This document shows positions 37,299 through 52,200 of a stretch of 64,000 bases of DNA, piece after piece. The notes beneath the pieces were generated by a model. That model was not told the origin of the DNA, did not search any database, and was given only the letters and a program-made list of their open reading frames with translations. The stretch spans positions 23,994,001-24,058,000 of the forward strand of contig CM075101.1 of NCBI GenBank assembly GCA_037576195.1. The letters run 5' to 3'. Source of the DNA: Phytoseiulus persimilis. Taxonomy: Eukaryota > Arthropoda > Arachnida > Mesostigmata > Phytoseiidae. Positions within the stretch are counted from its first letter, which is position 1. Each line of letters begins with the position of its first letter. The position numbers and the translations under genes were made by a program.

Positions 37299-40200
37299 GT
37301 GAGCAGCTCAGCCGTGGCGGCTTGCCTCCAGTTTGGAGTTCCTAAGGTTCGAACTTCGCGAGCATCAACTTCTCAGACTGTTCCAGCTTCCCGTTCCCTA
37401 GTACGTCCCGCAAACAAACCCCTTGATGGAGAGCCCCAACCGGCCGGGCAGGCTGTTCAGAACCGTCGCGGTTCCAAGACTATCACGGCTGGAGACGTCC
37501 GCGAGAGGGTTGACGGTCGTCTCGGTTGGGGCGTCCACGTACACGATAGCGGGGGTTTTCGGATATCAACTCTAATTTCCTGTTATTAAGAATCGAACCG
37601 GCATCGATCGCCTCCCGATTTCGGATATCTGTTTTCCACTGTGATTGCTGGTCCTCGTTCACACTTTTGCAGTGGATCCCGCGTCAACTGTGTCGGTGGG
37701 TCCGTCCGACGGCCTTATCTGAGCAGCATTCTCTCGCCTCGTCTTGGCAGGGCGCGTTTCATCACGGGCCCCGTTGCCCAGATAAGCTGTCGATCGAACA
37801 TTTAAATTGTGTGTCGCCGCTGATTTCTGATCAGGGTTACGCTCATTTATCCACGAGTTGCTTTGCTGAATGACAGCGGGGTCGAGTGAAATGCTGCTTC
37901 TGCTAGCGAGAATGATCGCACGTACTCATGCACAGGAGGATTAGACACACAATCGAGTGCTCAGCGCATCGCAAGCCCACTGTTGTGGCTTTTCTGGCTG
38001 CTAGGTCTCGAGCAGTTTGCCATGGAAACGAATCCATTCGCTGCTCGGTGCCGCGTCGGATCGGCAATGAGGCTTCCTCTTCATGGACCGTGGTCTGGTC
38101 GAATGCATCGCGTGAACGGTTGGGTTGCAGCGGAATCTCGCTGCAACCTTTTGGAAAGATAAGTTTCCGTATTTTGCCACGACATGCGCCCTCACTGGAG
38201 CGGGGCTCGGGAGCTCCAATCTAGAAGGGCTCAGGAGTGTAACTTCTACCCTCCCGGTTTCAATGACTATGCTGGTACAGCGACCCGCGGGCGCTTCTCA
38301 TCGCGGAATGTCAAGAGCAATCACGTCGATGGCTCACAAGCTATAGAGGACGAAGGTTCCAACGGAGTCAGGGCATGTCCGTAACGAAGGATTCTGAAAC
38401 GCGCCGAGTCAATTTGCTGACGGATGAGAGCTCGCCCCTGCGTATGGGACTCCAGAATGTTGGGAAAACGCCCATGCCAAGCAAAGCGCCTCTACATGCA
38501 GGCTGACACGGGAATGAGGGTAACCGGGTGGCAGCGAGCGGACAAGCAACATTGCGCGGCAACTTTAGATATCGGTCGTTTGCCCGCATCAAACCGGGAG
38601 TGGAGTGAGATTTGGAGCGACCGCCGCCGTTGTCAACACTGCCATCGGGCCGTCACCTTCGCACTCAAGGAAAGGCAGCTCGACGTCGGCTGATATTGGA
38701 TTTGATGACGTTGCCGTCAATGGAGTCAGAGCCTGTTGCACGAGCCTCGATCCCACCACTATTTCGCTTATCGGTGGCGTGATAATCACCGTAATCTGAA
38801 CACGTTGAGCTCTTCCTGAGCGGACCTTGCAGGTTATTTATCTCCCTGTTGCCAATAGCTGGAACCGCGTGTTCCGCGATCTCAGCCCTCGCGCGGCTTC
38901 GTAATCCCGGTCCTCGAGCGAGCACCGAAAGTTCCCGACAGTCTGAAGGAATGATCTCTGACCGCAGGGGGAGAGCCGTCTCACTCGCCACTGGGGGATT
39001 CCAGCGGTTCACTTTCTTGGAACAGTTGCACGAGGAGACGAGCGAAAGCTGCCTTTGGCGTTTCTGGTTAAAATCTACTTCTCGCCAAGTTTCGTCGACA
39101 AGTTCTCGATAGTGTTAGACAGCGGAGGGAGGGGATCCACGCTAAAAAAGAACGACGAGAGCTTGACTTTTGACGAAGTGACATTCTGGGGGGTGTGTCC
39201 TCCAGCTAGCTTGTCGGCCGCTCGTCCGGCGGATCGGCGACCGATAGAGATGCGTTCGAGCTTTCCTCTTGTACGAGGCTAACTCAATCAATACTCGTCA
39301 GATTTACGTCGGCGACGCTTGCAACTCTCAGAATGCCTCTCCCTTTGTGTCAGGGCTGGATGCGGTTAATCTGAAGAAGCAACGACTCGAAGTACACATC
39401 GGTCGGGGCGTTTTCCGCGTCTCATTCGAACGTGTGTTTCGGAATCGTTCGGAAAAGAGCTTCTCCCCGCTCCGGAACGCATGATGGCCGCGTAGAGGTC
39501 AGCACCGTAGGACCGGAGCTTTATACTTGCAGTCGCGCGACGTCGGAGTTCGATAGCAAGAGCTGACCCTCTTGAGCGATTGCGAGGGCTTGCATTTTCG
39601 CAGGCGCGGTTGCGAAGAAACCCGGCGGAAGTGGGCCTACCAGATAAGTTTCATCGCAGGGAGGAATGATTACTTTTTCGTGCTTGAATGGCAGAGTTTG
39701 GTCTCACTTATTCTTTTGTTGACGAATTACGTTCTCCCTAATAGAGGCTGTCCTCCAGAACCTGCTCCGGCCATTTGTCTTCGCGGATTTCTTTCTGCTT
39801 AGCGGCGTGGCCCTCTTCTGTTGTCATTGGCTCGAAGAAGGCTGTCTGCGAGCACTCGAAGTTGCAGTCGTCTTGCCTAGCGCATCATTGTACCCGCACC
39901 TGAGCAAGACGTGGCTACTGAATCTATCTCTAAGCGCCCCCGCCCGACGAAACTATCCACATATATCATTTCGAATGATCACCGTTCTAGCGTGAGAGGC
40001 CGACCGGACGGAAGCTAACGAACAAACAAACCCCCGATTGGGTGTATCGTGTTACGTGATCAATTATTGTCACGAGCTACGTATTAATATCTGTAGTACG
40101 AATGTCCAAACGTGAGCCATCTGATCGCAGCTCGCGAAACCAGACACCCCGTTCATAGGGCAGCACGAAAGACCATTATTTCTTCCACGCGAAGACTCTC

Positions 40201-43200
40201 ACGAACATCTGTCTCAAAAATCGGCGAAACTCCGACGATGGTTTCATCGAAAGCTGTCGAGCTCCCACGCCTTCAGGGCTCTTCGAGAATGATTCCGAGT
40301 GGAAGTTCCTGAGAATTTCGTCCGAGAGAACCCTCTGCAGAAATTTCCGCGCTCCGACGAGGGAACAGTGACTACAACGCGAAGTCAACAAAGTGACCCC
40401 ATCAGGACATTCCCATCCTTCTCACGTCTCTTTTTTCAGTGAAAAGCAGCGAACAGAACCGAATCCATGAACGGTCTCGACTAAGCTCCAGACTCCGGTT
40501 TTCGTCACGTTGAGACGATGGGGTTTTTTCCACAAGTCCCACGAAGATTGTTGCGGGAACCGACGAACATGCGACCTTTCTGTTGCCGCTGATTCGGCCG
40601 GGTAGCGAAGCGTTCCCAGTGGAGGACTCGACCTTCATAACAATTAAATGATCTGACAATGTCCCTGAGGACGGTGTCTGACGGAAACGAACGACGAATG
40701 GAACGATAGGAAGATACCAGACCGCTACTGCCGCTCCGTGAGGTTCCGTTCCCTCACACAAACGCACTCGAATCGCAGATTGTCTTCGGGGAGCGATCAG
40801 AATAATCCTCGTTCCATTAGAGATCTCCGCCTCTTGTACAGCGGAAGCTTACGTTGACGCAGGACTCACTGGGAGGTTTGAAGGTGAAAATGGATCAAAG
40901 TGTGTATGTCGAACTTCTTCACCAGCCTTGTCCTTGGGAGATCGACCCGTTGCCAGATCAAGAGCTCGATTCGTGGAAGGGGTTAACATAACACCTGGAT
41001 TCCTGGGCGTTGGGAGAACTCTCCCGATTCAATCTCGAGGGCGCGGGATTCCGAGACGAAACCGCGATACCGCGGACCCTTGCGGAAGGAGATTCCTTGC
41101 GGTCAGTCGGGATCTGCGGCAGATCCTGCAGACCTGGTGAATTTCCAGCTCGCCTCTTGACTTGCGACGCGAGTCCAGCCGATCGTTGCATTCAGGGGAC
41201 ACATTGCTTCTTTGTGCCATAGCCTATTGGGTGGTTTCCTGATGCTGCTTTGATCCGTGAAGCGCTGTAGAGAAGAGGAAGGAGCGAACGAACTCTGCGA
41301 GTGGTTGCGTGATCGTAGAAATGAGGAGGAACCGATAGAGGCAACTGTCGGTCTGACGGTTGGATGAGTCAGTTACGAAGCGAGTGTGGGTTTTCTCCAT
41401 TAAGGAGTCAGTGATTTCTTATTTTGCTTCTCTCTCCTCCCTGCCGTCATACAGTCCGAGTTGGCAGTCCGACTGAAGTTCGCACTGCCCGACGGCCGGC
41501 AATGAGGGACCTTGGTTAGCTTCCACGAAGGAGGCAAGAGACAGTATCTTATGTTCGCTTATTCCGCTAGATTACCACCGCCGCCGCCGTCGTCGCGGCC
41601 CTCGCCCGAGTTGTATTTGCTGTTGACGGCAGACAGAAAAATGCTTCCCGTTCACCATGTTTGGAGAGTTCACTTCGCGTGCGCGCTCCGAGTGAGGAGC
41701 CGATAATAATTTGCGCCTCACGTGATGTTGTCAGCCCCGAATAAATGAGTTCCGAGCGAGACCGAGACTGCTCAGTCGCAACGTACCCTTTGGCGTGTGT
41801 TTCCGAGGAATTGATTCATGTGCGGCAAATTCCGAAACAGTGTTCCTACTGTGCATTCCACTTGAAATGTTTTTGACGTGCGAACGTCTCTGCCTTCCTC
41901 CATCGTTCTTTGGAGCTTCTCTACCGGACGATAGTGCTACGTCGTTCATCAGGCGAGAGGAGAGGTCGACTTCGCCCTCAAACTTCGCGCGTGATGAGTT
42001 TAAAATAATGTGGGCTTTTATGCGAGCCCGAAATTCTGCAGAAAAAGAGCATGATCGACCCCGGGATGGTTCCGATTCTGAGATAACTCGGCATAGATTT
42101 GCTTGCACTCTTCCCAACCGTCTTCCCCGAAAACATCCGAAATCAAAACGAAACCACGTGACATCGTGTCAACGATTTTCAAGCCTCAAGCGAATATGTG
42201 GTGGATAAGAATAAAGGGTTACCGCCGTCGACTCGACCTTTTTTCTGAAGTTCACGGAAGATGCCTCGCGGAACACTCTGATCGGAACGTGTAAATTTTA
42301 TTCAGGAACGTGGTTTCATGCTGACGTCTGAAGCATTTCGTGCGCTGCGACAGAACCCTATTTTTGGAACCTTACGGTCAGCTTCATACGACGGCGGCTC
42401 TGAACGATTCCGATCGAACCCGGTTTCCATACTGATTGTTAGCCCCGGTGAGCTTCCCATTGACAACAGCCGATTTCAAAGCGAGCGCGCGGGAGTGCGG
42501 CGTTTCGGCACCTTTCTTCTCAGTGGCCGCTCGACTGTTTGAACTGGCTAGGATAATGACACCGGGCCTGTTGAGCTCTCTTGACATCGACGGGAATGAT
42601 GTTTCATCAGATTTCCACAGCGGCCGATGAATACCTCGAACTCACCATGATGAGCGGAGCAGTAGTGTAGATTCGACGATCGCGATGTGCACACACTGAT
42701 CTGCCTGATGGAACACGGAATCGATTTTTTCCCAGAGGAAGCGACGAAATCGACTCTCGTCTCAGGGATACAAAGCAAGTCGCGGCATCTCGTGAAGAAT
42801 GTTCGATACGGCCATTATTCCGATGAGGTTTTTTTAGCACGGTAAACGAGCCAGCGAATCAGTCCGGAAGATGTTAGAAGTGATCAATATTAGGAAATTC
42901 ATCGGATCCATCATCTATGTTGGGTACAACGCTCCTTTGAGCGCGGTATCCCGAGGAAGGGTGCTTAGGGACAATAGAATTCCTCGAACGCGCAAGCCGA
43001 GGCCCAAGCGCACGGTCGAGAGGTTTCCCGTCGCGCTGTTAAAGTCTCTGGAGCCCGGTCTCGATTGAATAATAATTCAACGAGAGTCAAACAAAGAGAA
43101 TGTGCGCAGAAAAAACGTTGAGTCAAAACTCTGGTTCAAGTTCAATTTCCCGGAGCCTCGACATTTCTCCCTCCTGTGAAGTGGTTCACGATTCGACGAA

Positions 43201-46200
43201 GCTCTAGAATTTCGAAGCGAACTGTTGATTTGTTAACCCACCGTGAGGCCTCTTCAACCACATGAGAAACTTATTTTGAAGCACAAGAATGGAGAACTCG
43301 TTTTTGACCTTCATGGGGTTCGAAATTCGAGCATTGTGCCTCAAGGCTCGAGGCAAAGAAGGATTCTCTCCCTCGAGTCTTGTTCTCCGACGGCCGGATT
43401 CCATCGAGTACGGCCATCGGAGTGGTTTTCTTATCTCCTAAATTCACTGATTTACATGGGATCGATCATCGAAAAAGCCACGTGTCGGCCAGTGCGTTTC
43501 GATATACCATCATCAGGACATAATTTTAGCGCAGACGTTCCAAATAATCAACCGATTGCAGTCTTTCGCGTTGTTCTCCGACATGAGGTCGGAAAATTTC
43601 ACCAATCCGAAGCTCTTCTCGACGACTTGCTTCCAAAAACTGGCTCCCAGAGATCTGATCCACGAAGTGACTCCTACGGTCTCACATAGAAAACGCAGAT
43701 ACAACTCTGACCGAACAGAACGCAAAGGTATTCCTCCTTCACGAGCCCTTGTATTATTTTCCGCACAACGCAGTAATCTCAGGTTGAATGGCTGCATTGC
43801 CAGTCTCACTACTGAGCGTCGTCGAAAGGGACAGGGTGACACTCCGAACGGACCCATTGAAGAGTCGTGTCGCGCCATGGCAGTCGATCTTTTCCTGCTC
43901 GCGTTTGTTCTCGGTCTCGATCACGCAACGAGAAGCAAGATGGAGATCAGATCGGCTCAGGAGCCAAGTCGGTAACTGAGGACAAAAACAGGACGTCAAG
44001 ACGGGCGGACAGGACGTTCCATTGACCCGAGATAAGAACGGATCCGCGTTCGGTTGGAATGAACTGACTCGGACGAGATGTAGCCTTCGCGGCCTCGACT
44101 CCCGCATGCCGTCCCCAGGGCAAGATGGAACCATTTTCTTGATCTCCCCTCCTCGCTCCGGGTCGCGTTAAAAAGATTATCTAGCTGACCGCCACTGTAG
44201 TCCGCCTCAGGCACGGTCCCAAGTCACTGAAGATTGTCCGAACGAGGGGAGTTTGCAAGGATGCGATCGCGTGTGTTAACAGCAGGAAAGCTCGAAGAAC
44301 TCGCTGAGAGCGGATACGTAAGGCGTGATCTGACCGCCCAGTCGAACCGACGCGAAAGTTGAACCGCGAACCAGAAAGCGGCATTAGTTGACACTCTTCA
44401 ACCAGTTTGTGTGAGGAACGTCTCCGTTTGCCACGCTCATCTGACAACGTGGACGAAACTCGAGCTCCCATTCAGACCAATCGCTGTTAAAGTCGAGATA
44501 GCCGTTCCCACAAAAACGTAACAACAGGAGAAGGCTCGAGATAAGAAAGTTACCCCTGGCATCAAGGAACTCTTTTGAGGCGGTTCGTTCTCCAGCTCCA
44601 ATAATTCATTCGACACTTGAGACTCCGTTCATTGAGAGCCGACTGAGTCGCATGGAATCTATTACAGCTGGAGAGTTCCGAAGTTTCGGGGAGGACTCCG
44701 TAGAGCGAGATCGCTATATTACAACGAGCGAGCGAATACTGGAGGACTAATGGAGAATACATATTCCATGCGTCCCATGAACAAACGTTTGACTAATGAA
44801 ACGTTCACTCCGCTCGGTAAACGTCCATCAACTCACGTATCTCTGTTTGCGGTGGTTTTCCTCCTTCCCTGAGTCATCTTGATTTTGACGACGGCCATCC
44901 AATACCGATGTCTTCAAATCGGGGGTATCGGTAGCACTCAAACGTGGGCCCTCCAAACCTGCCTCCTTCAACTGATCTTCCTGACAGTTTCCTTCTGCAG
45001 GAGCCTCGATCTTCCGCTTTCCGTCTGTATCGCGACCCTTCTCATCTCTCCTCACTCAGACTCATTCGATGCCTCATTCCCTCCACTCCTCGTTCTCCGT
45101 CCAACTCATTTTCACTTCTCCGACCGCTTTGTTCCTCTCCCCTTGACTGAGGCGTCAGCCGGTCCGTCTTTTCGCCTGTCCATTATCTCTTTTCTGTCCA
45201 TGTGGCATAATCGAGGCACAGTTTCACGTTTCCCAGGGTGAAACCCACCAACCACAGCCAGTTGGTTCGAGCTTCTGGCTGGGTTCGGCTGCTGGGCTTA
45301 TTTCCAGAAATGGAAACGCCGACAAAAAGGAACCAGAGGCTTCAGGAGAGGGCTTCCGCAATGCTCACAAGTATTTTCCCCGTTTTTTTTTTGATACGAT
45401 AGGACCGCCGCAAGTGGAATGTCCTGTCTCAAAAGTTGACGGGCTCCCGGGGAGTCCGTTCAGCTATCCACCGAGGTTATCCGTGCCAGTAACCCGACTA
45501 CAAATCACCCTCTCCAACCGGTGAACTCTAATGCGCATGGCGGTTCGCGAGCATATGGAACTTCGAAAGTTCAAGTCAACTAATACTGCCTCTACATCGA
45601 GAATGACGAGTTGAACTGCTAGAAGGCGAAGCTGAACATTGATAGGGGGGATCTCGAGTTTTCCATGTCGGTTCAGTAGTTACCCAAGCATGCCCGTCCC
45701 TGATCCCGCCTGATGTTTTCTATATTTCTGCTTGGAGCATGCTCGCCGTAGTATTCCTGCTGCGCCTCTGTCGCATTCTTCTTCGAGTTGAACAAGCAGA
45801 GCAGAAGTTCTTGTGTAATGAGCGTTCCATGATACAAAAGTCGACATGTTCAGCGGTTCACATAATTCCGTGAAAGTTTCGAAGTTCTCGCTTCTTGATG
45901 CGAATGGCGCGCACGTGAGCCGTTGAGCACAATCGCGTCAACTCTGCTGGCGGGCTGCTACGCGCGCTTTTCGGGAAATGCGGTCACACACCGAAGGACC
46001 TAGTAGATCCCCGCGAGTTTTTGGCCGCGGGTTTCAATGATTCTCAAGCCATATTTGTATTCCGCACGTCTCATCTGAGACTCGAGATTTGTGGAAATAC
46101 ACTGAAAACTGCTCTGTACTTCACTGCACGAACATGGTTTTGTATACTCGTATGGCTCCCACCCTTCCCACGTCAGGGATGCGAATATCTCTCAAAGTAA

Positions 46201-49200
46201 GTTTCTCGCAGGGATCCGTAGTTCCTCTAGACTCCAGAGCTAACGGGGCTAAGCGGTGAGAGAGGATGATTTGAAGTCGGATAAGCGGGATAGGACATAC
46301 ACCGATCACCCTTGGCGATCTGGTATTCATTAAGTATGGTATGGAATACCTCGTGATCGACAAGGATTTGGGGAGGGGCGAATTCTCAGGACTCTCGTCA
46401 AAGCCATGAAGAACCGAGGTCGTTCGACCTTCGAGTCGCTTTGACGGCCAAGCATCAGACTGGCTCCAACCGAGCTCATCTCCCTCGTTCTATCAGGAAA
46501 TCTTGCGAGTTTCTGTTGTGGACACGCTGTTTGACTTTTTGTAGTTCCTTCCTCCTGTCTTCCTCTACCTTCTATAAGCTCAGCTCGAAGCCACTGTATT
46601 CGCTTGGTCGGCAATTCTTGGCTCGCTCCGCACGTGATGGACCTTTGAAAGGTTTCTGCCATGCAAACAAACGGTTGCTCATATTATTGTTATTGCGAAC
46701 GACTGTAACACAGAAGCTGGACGGAGTCGACTCAGCAGAACCCAACTGAAGTAACGTCCAGAACTCCTACACAAGGGAAGACCTACTACTGCAGGCGAGA
46801 AATGGGCGCTCGAACAGAGCTAGATCGGTTTATTGCTTCGTTCGCTTCCTCGCAAGTGACAGATACCTCCAGTATGAGCTCAGGGAATGATGTGCGAGTG
46901 GCTTGGATGTCCTTCGGTTGTCAACTCTGTTGCTCGAAAGTGTGACAAAGTGTTTTCCCGCTAGGGCATTCAGTTGCCGCTTTCCCGAGGAGGAGATGGA
47001 TGGTGTTGAGCGAATACCAGACATGACAACTAACGCACGTTGTTCCCGAGATGAAATGTTCTGTGTGATTTGGACACCAAGTAGAGATTCCGGACCAGAT
47101 TGCTCCAATCCCGGATAGGAGCCTAGCTGCCCCGGAATCTATATCCTCGTTCTAATTGGCTCGATCGAAGTCGAACAGCTTCAGGAGCTCCAGTGGAGAC
47201 ATCCTCTTGGAGCTTCTATCGCAAACTTCGAGATTTTCCCCCGTGTTCCGCGCGTCAACTCACGAAATTGGGAAAACTAATTCATCAGCGCGTCCGATCA
47301 CAATGAGCAGATCTTGGAAACTTGCGTGGGACTCCCGCCTACAGTTTCAAACAGTTTGAGGAGCTCGTCAACTCATGGGGAGCGAATTAGCTTTCCTACT
47401 CCATCCTGTGATTGAGTTCATCATCGATCGACGAATCTCTTCTCTGGGAAAGGAGTGCGGGGATATCGAGTGACTAGCTCACTCGGGATTACTTTTGCAA
47501 GAGCGGCAGCTGGTTCCGCCTAAGAGGTATTTCAACACATCAATGGCTGCTGGCTGAGTTACAGGTCGCCTCCTCCAATATATAGGCCAATATCGTCGCC
47601 GGGAGCATTATTCGCAGCCACGGGTGCGATCATGTGCTACTGCTTCTGGCATTGTTAACTCGGATTAGGCTCTGTAGGTACTTGGAGAGGTGGAACGAAA
47701 GTTGCCGATACCGCCTCAATATTCCCACGCGGCTCGATACGCGGCTTGAGCGTACCGTACACAGATCATTGAACGGGAACAAACAAGCTGTTAACTTTGA
47801 TCGACTTGACCGGCGCAAGAGATTTCCCTTCATCTTCTTCACGCGAGCGAAACTCTTCTGACGAAACTGTTCCTGCTCTGGTTGGATAGATCTGTCTTGA
47901 GTTCACGTATAGCAGCACGGAAACTTCTGCACCCGAGAACAGGTGCGCGCTCGGTTCTGGTGTTCGTCGATTGGATTCTTTGCAAATGGGCCGCGAATTG
48001 ATTCTAACCAACGAACGTGAGATGTTCGTTATCTCTCGCGCAAGCTCAACAGGAAGCACGGACCTGGCCCAGAAATCAAGAGCCGGGTACTCCCTGACTA
48101 CGGCAAAGTGAAGATAAGAGCAGTCGATTCCTCGACTATAAAGTGCATTCGTTTCGACCGGTGCTGCCGGGGAGCGATCGACCTCGTGTTGCGCCTCGAT
48201 CGGATTTATACTTGCTCAAAAGCCTCCAGGGACTTCTGTTCTCCACCACAGTCTGTATTGTGGCTCCCACGGCAGTGGGTCAAAACCAATTTTTGTGAGG
48301 GAGCCGAAATACAGGGTTGGTATAAAGAGCTGGCCCGAGACGAGCTTTCCGAACTCTTTTCGAGCAGAATCGTCTCTCCTCCGTCGCAGACCGAACTTCA
48401 GCAACGTCTTCGCGGCTCAATCAGCCGAACCTGGCTTCGCATGAATGCGTCATTTTGGAAACAATCGAACGGTGCACATTCGAGTTGCCGAGTTTTCGGA
48501 AGACAGCACTGAAGTCGTTCGCCCCCAGCCCTGGGGAAGTGGCTACGAGGTGGATCTGAACGATGCGCGGACTCTCGAAAGGGGACTGCGTTGCCTCGAG
48601 GAAGACCTCGTTCACCGTAGCGACACGAACGCAGTAGACCCATCGGCGACAACAAAACCGATCACCGAGATCAGAGTCGCAAAAGTGACAGAACATCTAC
48701 ATACCGCAGAAATGCCCCGAGATGGGGGGGGGGGGGGGCGTGCGATTTTCCGCCTGATCGGGCCGTGCGAATAGTTGCCCGAGAGGAGAAAGAGACTGTA
48801 GGTCAGGGGCAATGCAGGCACATCTGCGGCGTGCTCGACTCTGTGGTAGACGAGATTCCCCCACCCTGGAACGCCGGTATCCTCCGAGATCGGAAATCCT
48901 CACGCATGCAACGCTATTGCTGAACTCGATCTCAGGTTAAGCGCGATGCATCGCGGAGGAGAAGCTCAGTAGCGGGTGTGCGTGTACAAAACCCTGTCAT
49001 CTAGGTGATGATCGCGGATCCTGGTGTTTCCACCGTCTTCTCGATTTGATTCCTCCAAAAAACAGACGACTTACGTGCTCGTCGGAGGACAGCGTTGGGA
49101 AAAGGTCGTTCGAGACCGGAATGGTATCGGCGTCCGTTCCCTCCGGCTCTCCTCCAGGAGCAGGGTTCGCAAGCATCGAGGCCGACAGGAATCGCTGATG

Positions 49201-52200
49201 GACACAGTATTCTACCGCTGAGGTGAATATGCTCCACGCAACATCAGCTCGGTTTGCGGCCAGTTTACGGTAAAGGTACTGACGCCTATGAGTTGCAGAT
49301 GGTCCTCTGCCAATAAACCGGGAGTTTTACAAGCGACCGAGCTCGAGAGTATGCGACCAGTCATCCGCACTTCGTGTGGAAAGTTTTCCATGAGTTGAAA
49401 ATGATGGTATCGAGCACCTTGCACTTCGCACTCCACGACTCGCGGAGACAGTCAAGGTCAGTAAGAGCAGTGAAGCGAGAGTGTCACAGTGAGAATTATA
49501 ACGGCTCCATGAGACTCAATATGGTGGATTGGAGGGGAATTCTAGTTTTGGGATCAGTTTTCAAGTCTGACGGCGTGAGGCCGCTCTACACCGCAGAGGA
49601 ACTTTCTCAACAATCGATGCGATGCCGCTCGTCGAGGAACCGAGCGAACAGCGAGGAAATGGATGCCGGCTGGCTAATTAAGTACCGATTCGATGCGGCA
49701 CCGCTCTCATCATAGCACGCTCACGAAAAGCTGGCTTTTCCTCTCATTTTTTCCCGACATAGCAGCTTTATCGTCGTTGAAGACGACTCTCGGAAGCGAA
49801 CTTCGACCGCGAAGAGCTTACGAGTGCTGAGAGCTGTGAGTTTTGTAATACTAGTCAAAACGGCAACTAGGCGGGAGCAAAACCCACAGGTAGCACCTGA
49901 TGCCCGGGAAACTTCCGATAGATGCCCCTTCCCCCCCTCCCCCGAGAACGTCGATTCGCAGCAACGCCCGCAAAGAACTCAACCCCGGAATGCCGGAATT
50001 CCGCTCCCAGACGAGCTCCAATAGAGCAACGATTACTGCGTTGTTGTCGTCCCCACAATCAGATCGACTCAAAGGATAGAGGAGCGTCGAAATCAGAACC
50101 GTCGGCTCGAAGTATCTGGACGGCCGCTGTTGCCCCATCGGTATGGCCCGCTGCGTGCACATGAGGTGCATGACGTCGACTCGCCAACCTCATCAGCAGA
50201 TGATAACTCAGGAAAAGAGTCAGAACCTGGCAAACGAGTTTATTTCGAACGGCTCGGATTCAATGGGCTGGTTTTTGTCAGGGAAATTTCTCCCAATCCC
50301 TCGTCGTCACTGGGACGGTCGAGGATCGTCGCCAGAAGCTTGGAGGAACGACGATAATCGCGCTGTTGTTCCACACGGTCCTGTTCCGGAGGGATATCGT
50401 TACCTTTCCCCAAAGGCGCGCTCTTGAGCGCCTGGGGAGCTAATGATTTCGAGTTTGTTTTCTTCAAGCTGACGATGCTGGCTGGGCCCCCAAAATGGCT
50501 TCCCTGAGATTCGCCGTCGGAGGAAGTGTTTCGCGCTCTTCCGGATGTCTCTGGAATTCGATACGTCCGCAGTGAAACTCCGGGAAACAAGCAAACTCCG
50601 TAGCGCTTGGTACACTCGGCGTTCAGTGACATCGCACACGAGTATCTCTGACTGTGGTTCCCGCACCCCTTGTTCCGAAAAAAAAGGAACGAGTGCGTCA
50701 ACTGAAGCTGCTGATGAGCGCTGCTGTGACCTGACCTCACAAATGCTTCTGTGCGGACTAAATGAACATCGATAGCTTGGTAGGATCGAGCCGGCAGTTA
50801 TGTTTAGTCCTCCGCTGCAACATTAATCCCCACGTGCGGGCGGATGCTATTGAGAAGTGTTCGACCTTGAGCGGTCTGCGCTTCGTCACGTTTCAATATA
50901 CAAAGCATTCTTTTTTCCAAAACAATGTGTTCTGCTGCCGTGGATGGCACATTATAGTGGGTCAATTTTCAGCGCCGCCGCAGATGAGGCCCTCCTGCGT
51001 AATGTCTAATTTCGAACACCGTTGGACCCAGATGCGAGCGAGCTCCCCATGCCTGATAACAATTAGTGGATGGCAATCCCTTCTCCCTGTTTCCATTCTG
51101 ACTCTGCAGCCGTCCGGCTGCCAATTACGCTTCCAGCCTCGAAAGCCCCACCGCAAAAGGCGAACGTTTCCTCGGCAAAACACTCGAAGGGTCTCGGAAG
51201 GATTTCGAGAGAAGGCCAAGGAGTGTTCGCGAAGGCCCGAATCAACGTTGCGGGATATATTGACTCATTGTCTTTATATTCTGTTCGCTCAATCGCGACT
51301 CGCAGAGGTTCCCGATACGTGCTGTCCCGCGGGCGCTTATCGCGAGCCTTGGACTGAGAGAATCGCAAACATTCAGAGCCCTCTGGGACCGATTCGCTTT
51401 TTTCCGCCTGGGCGTTTAGTTAGCAGAGCGGGCATCCGGACGGCGAGCTTCGCAGCAGCTGCACGTGCATCAGCAAGGATCTGCTAGCTCAACGGGCTGT
51501 GTTCCTCTGCTGTTGATTTGCTGCTTGAGGCGCCTCAAATGGAGAGAACGGAGGTGGCTGTGGCCGCGCAGGCAGCAAAAGGAGCGAGCTACCGCGAGTG
51601 TATTCAGTTCTCTTGACCGGAACGAGCAGTTAGCGTTGTTCTGCTCGATTTACATCTGGTCTTCCTGTTTACTCCTGCCGTTGCGCCCATTGACGTCGTC
51701 GTCGGTGGGAGTGGTATCGGTGGCGGCAGTCCTGCGAGTGGTGTCCTCCTTAGATTCCGTTGTTCCTCCCTCCTAATACCCTTGATTCGTCTCGATGCAA
51801 CCGAGCCGCCGCCGACGAAAGCTGTCCTCTGGCGGCTTCCCCTAATGATATCGTAATCGACAAATATCGAGGATCATGGGAACGAACTATCCGTCCTGGC
51901 CGTTCCCCCGACACGAGATGGCGAAAGCTTTTCCGGGTTGTTGTAGCCGTGATGCTGCTAGCATCGTCGCTGCCGCCGCTACCGCCGTTACCCGAGGCAG
52001 CGAGGCGAAGGACCAGTGAGAGAGTCGCACTGGCTTTGGCCGTTTGTTTGGGCTCGTTGTTCTCGACGGCGCGGCGGCGCAATTTGCTCGGCGATCTTTC
52101 CTCTCGACTTGTTCTGTCGTCGCAGCCCGCGCCCCTCCGCGCACTCACTTGCGCCGAGACGAATAAGAGGAACACGAGTAAACGAAACACTCGATGACAT

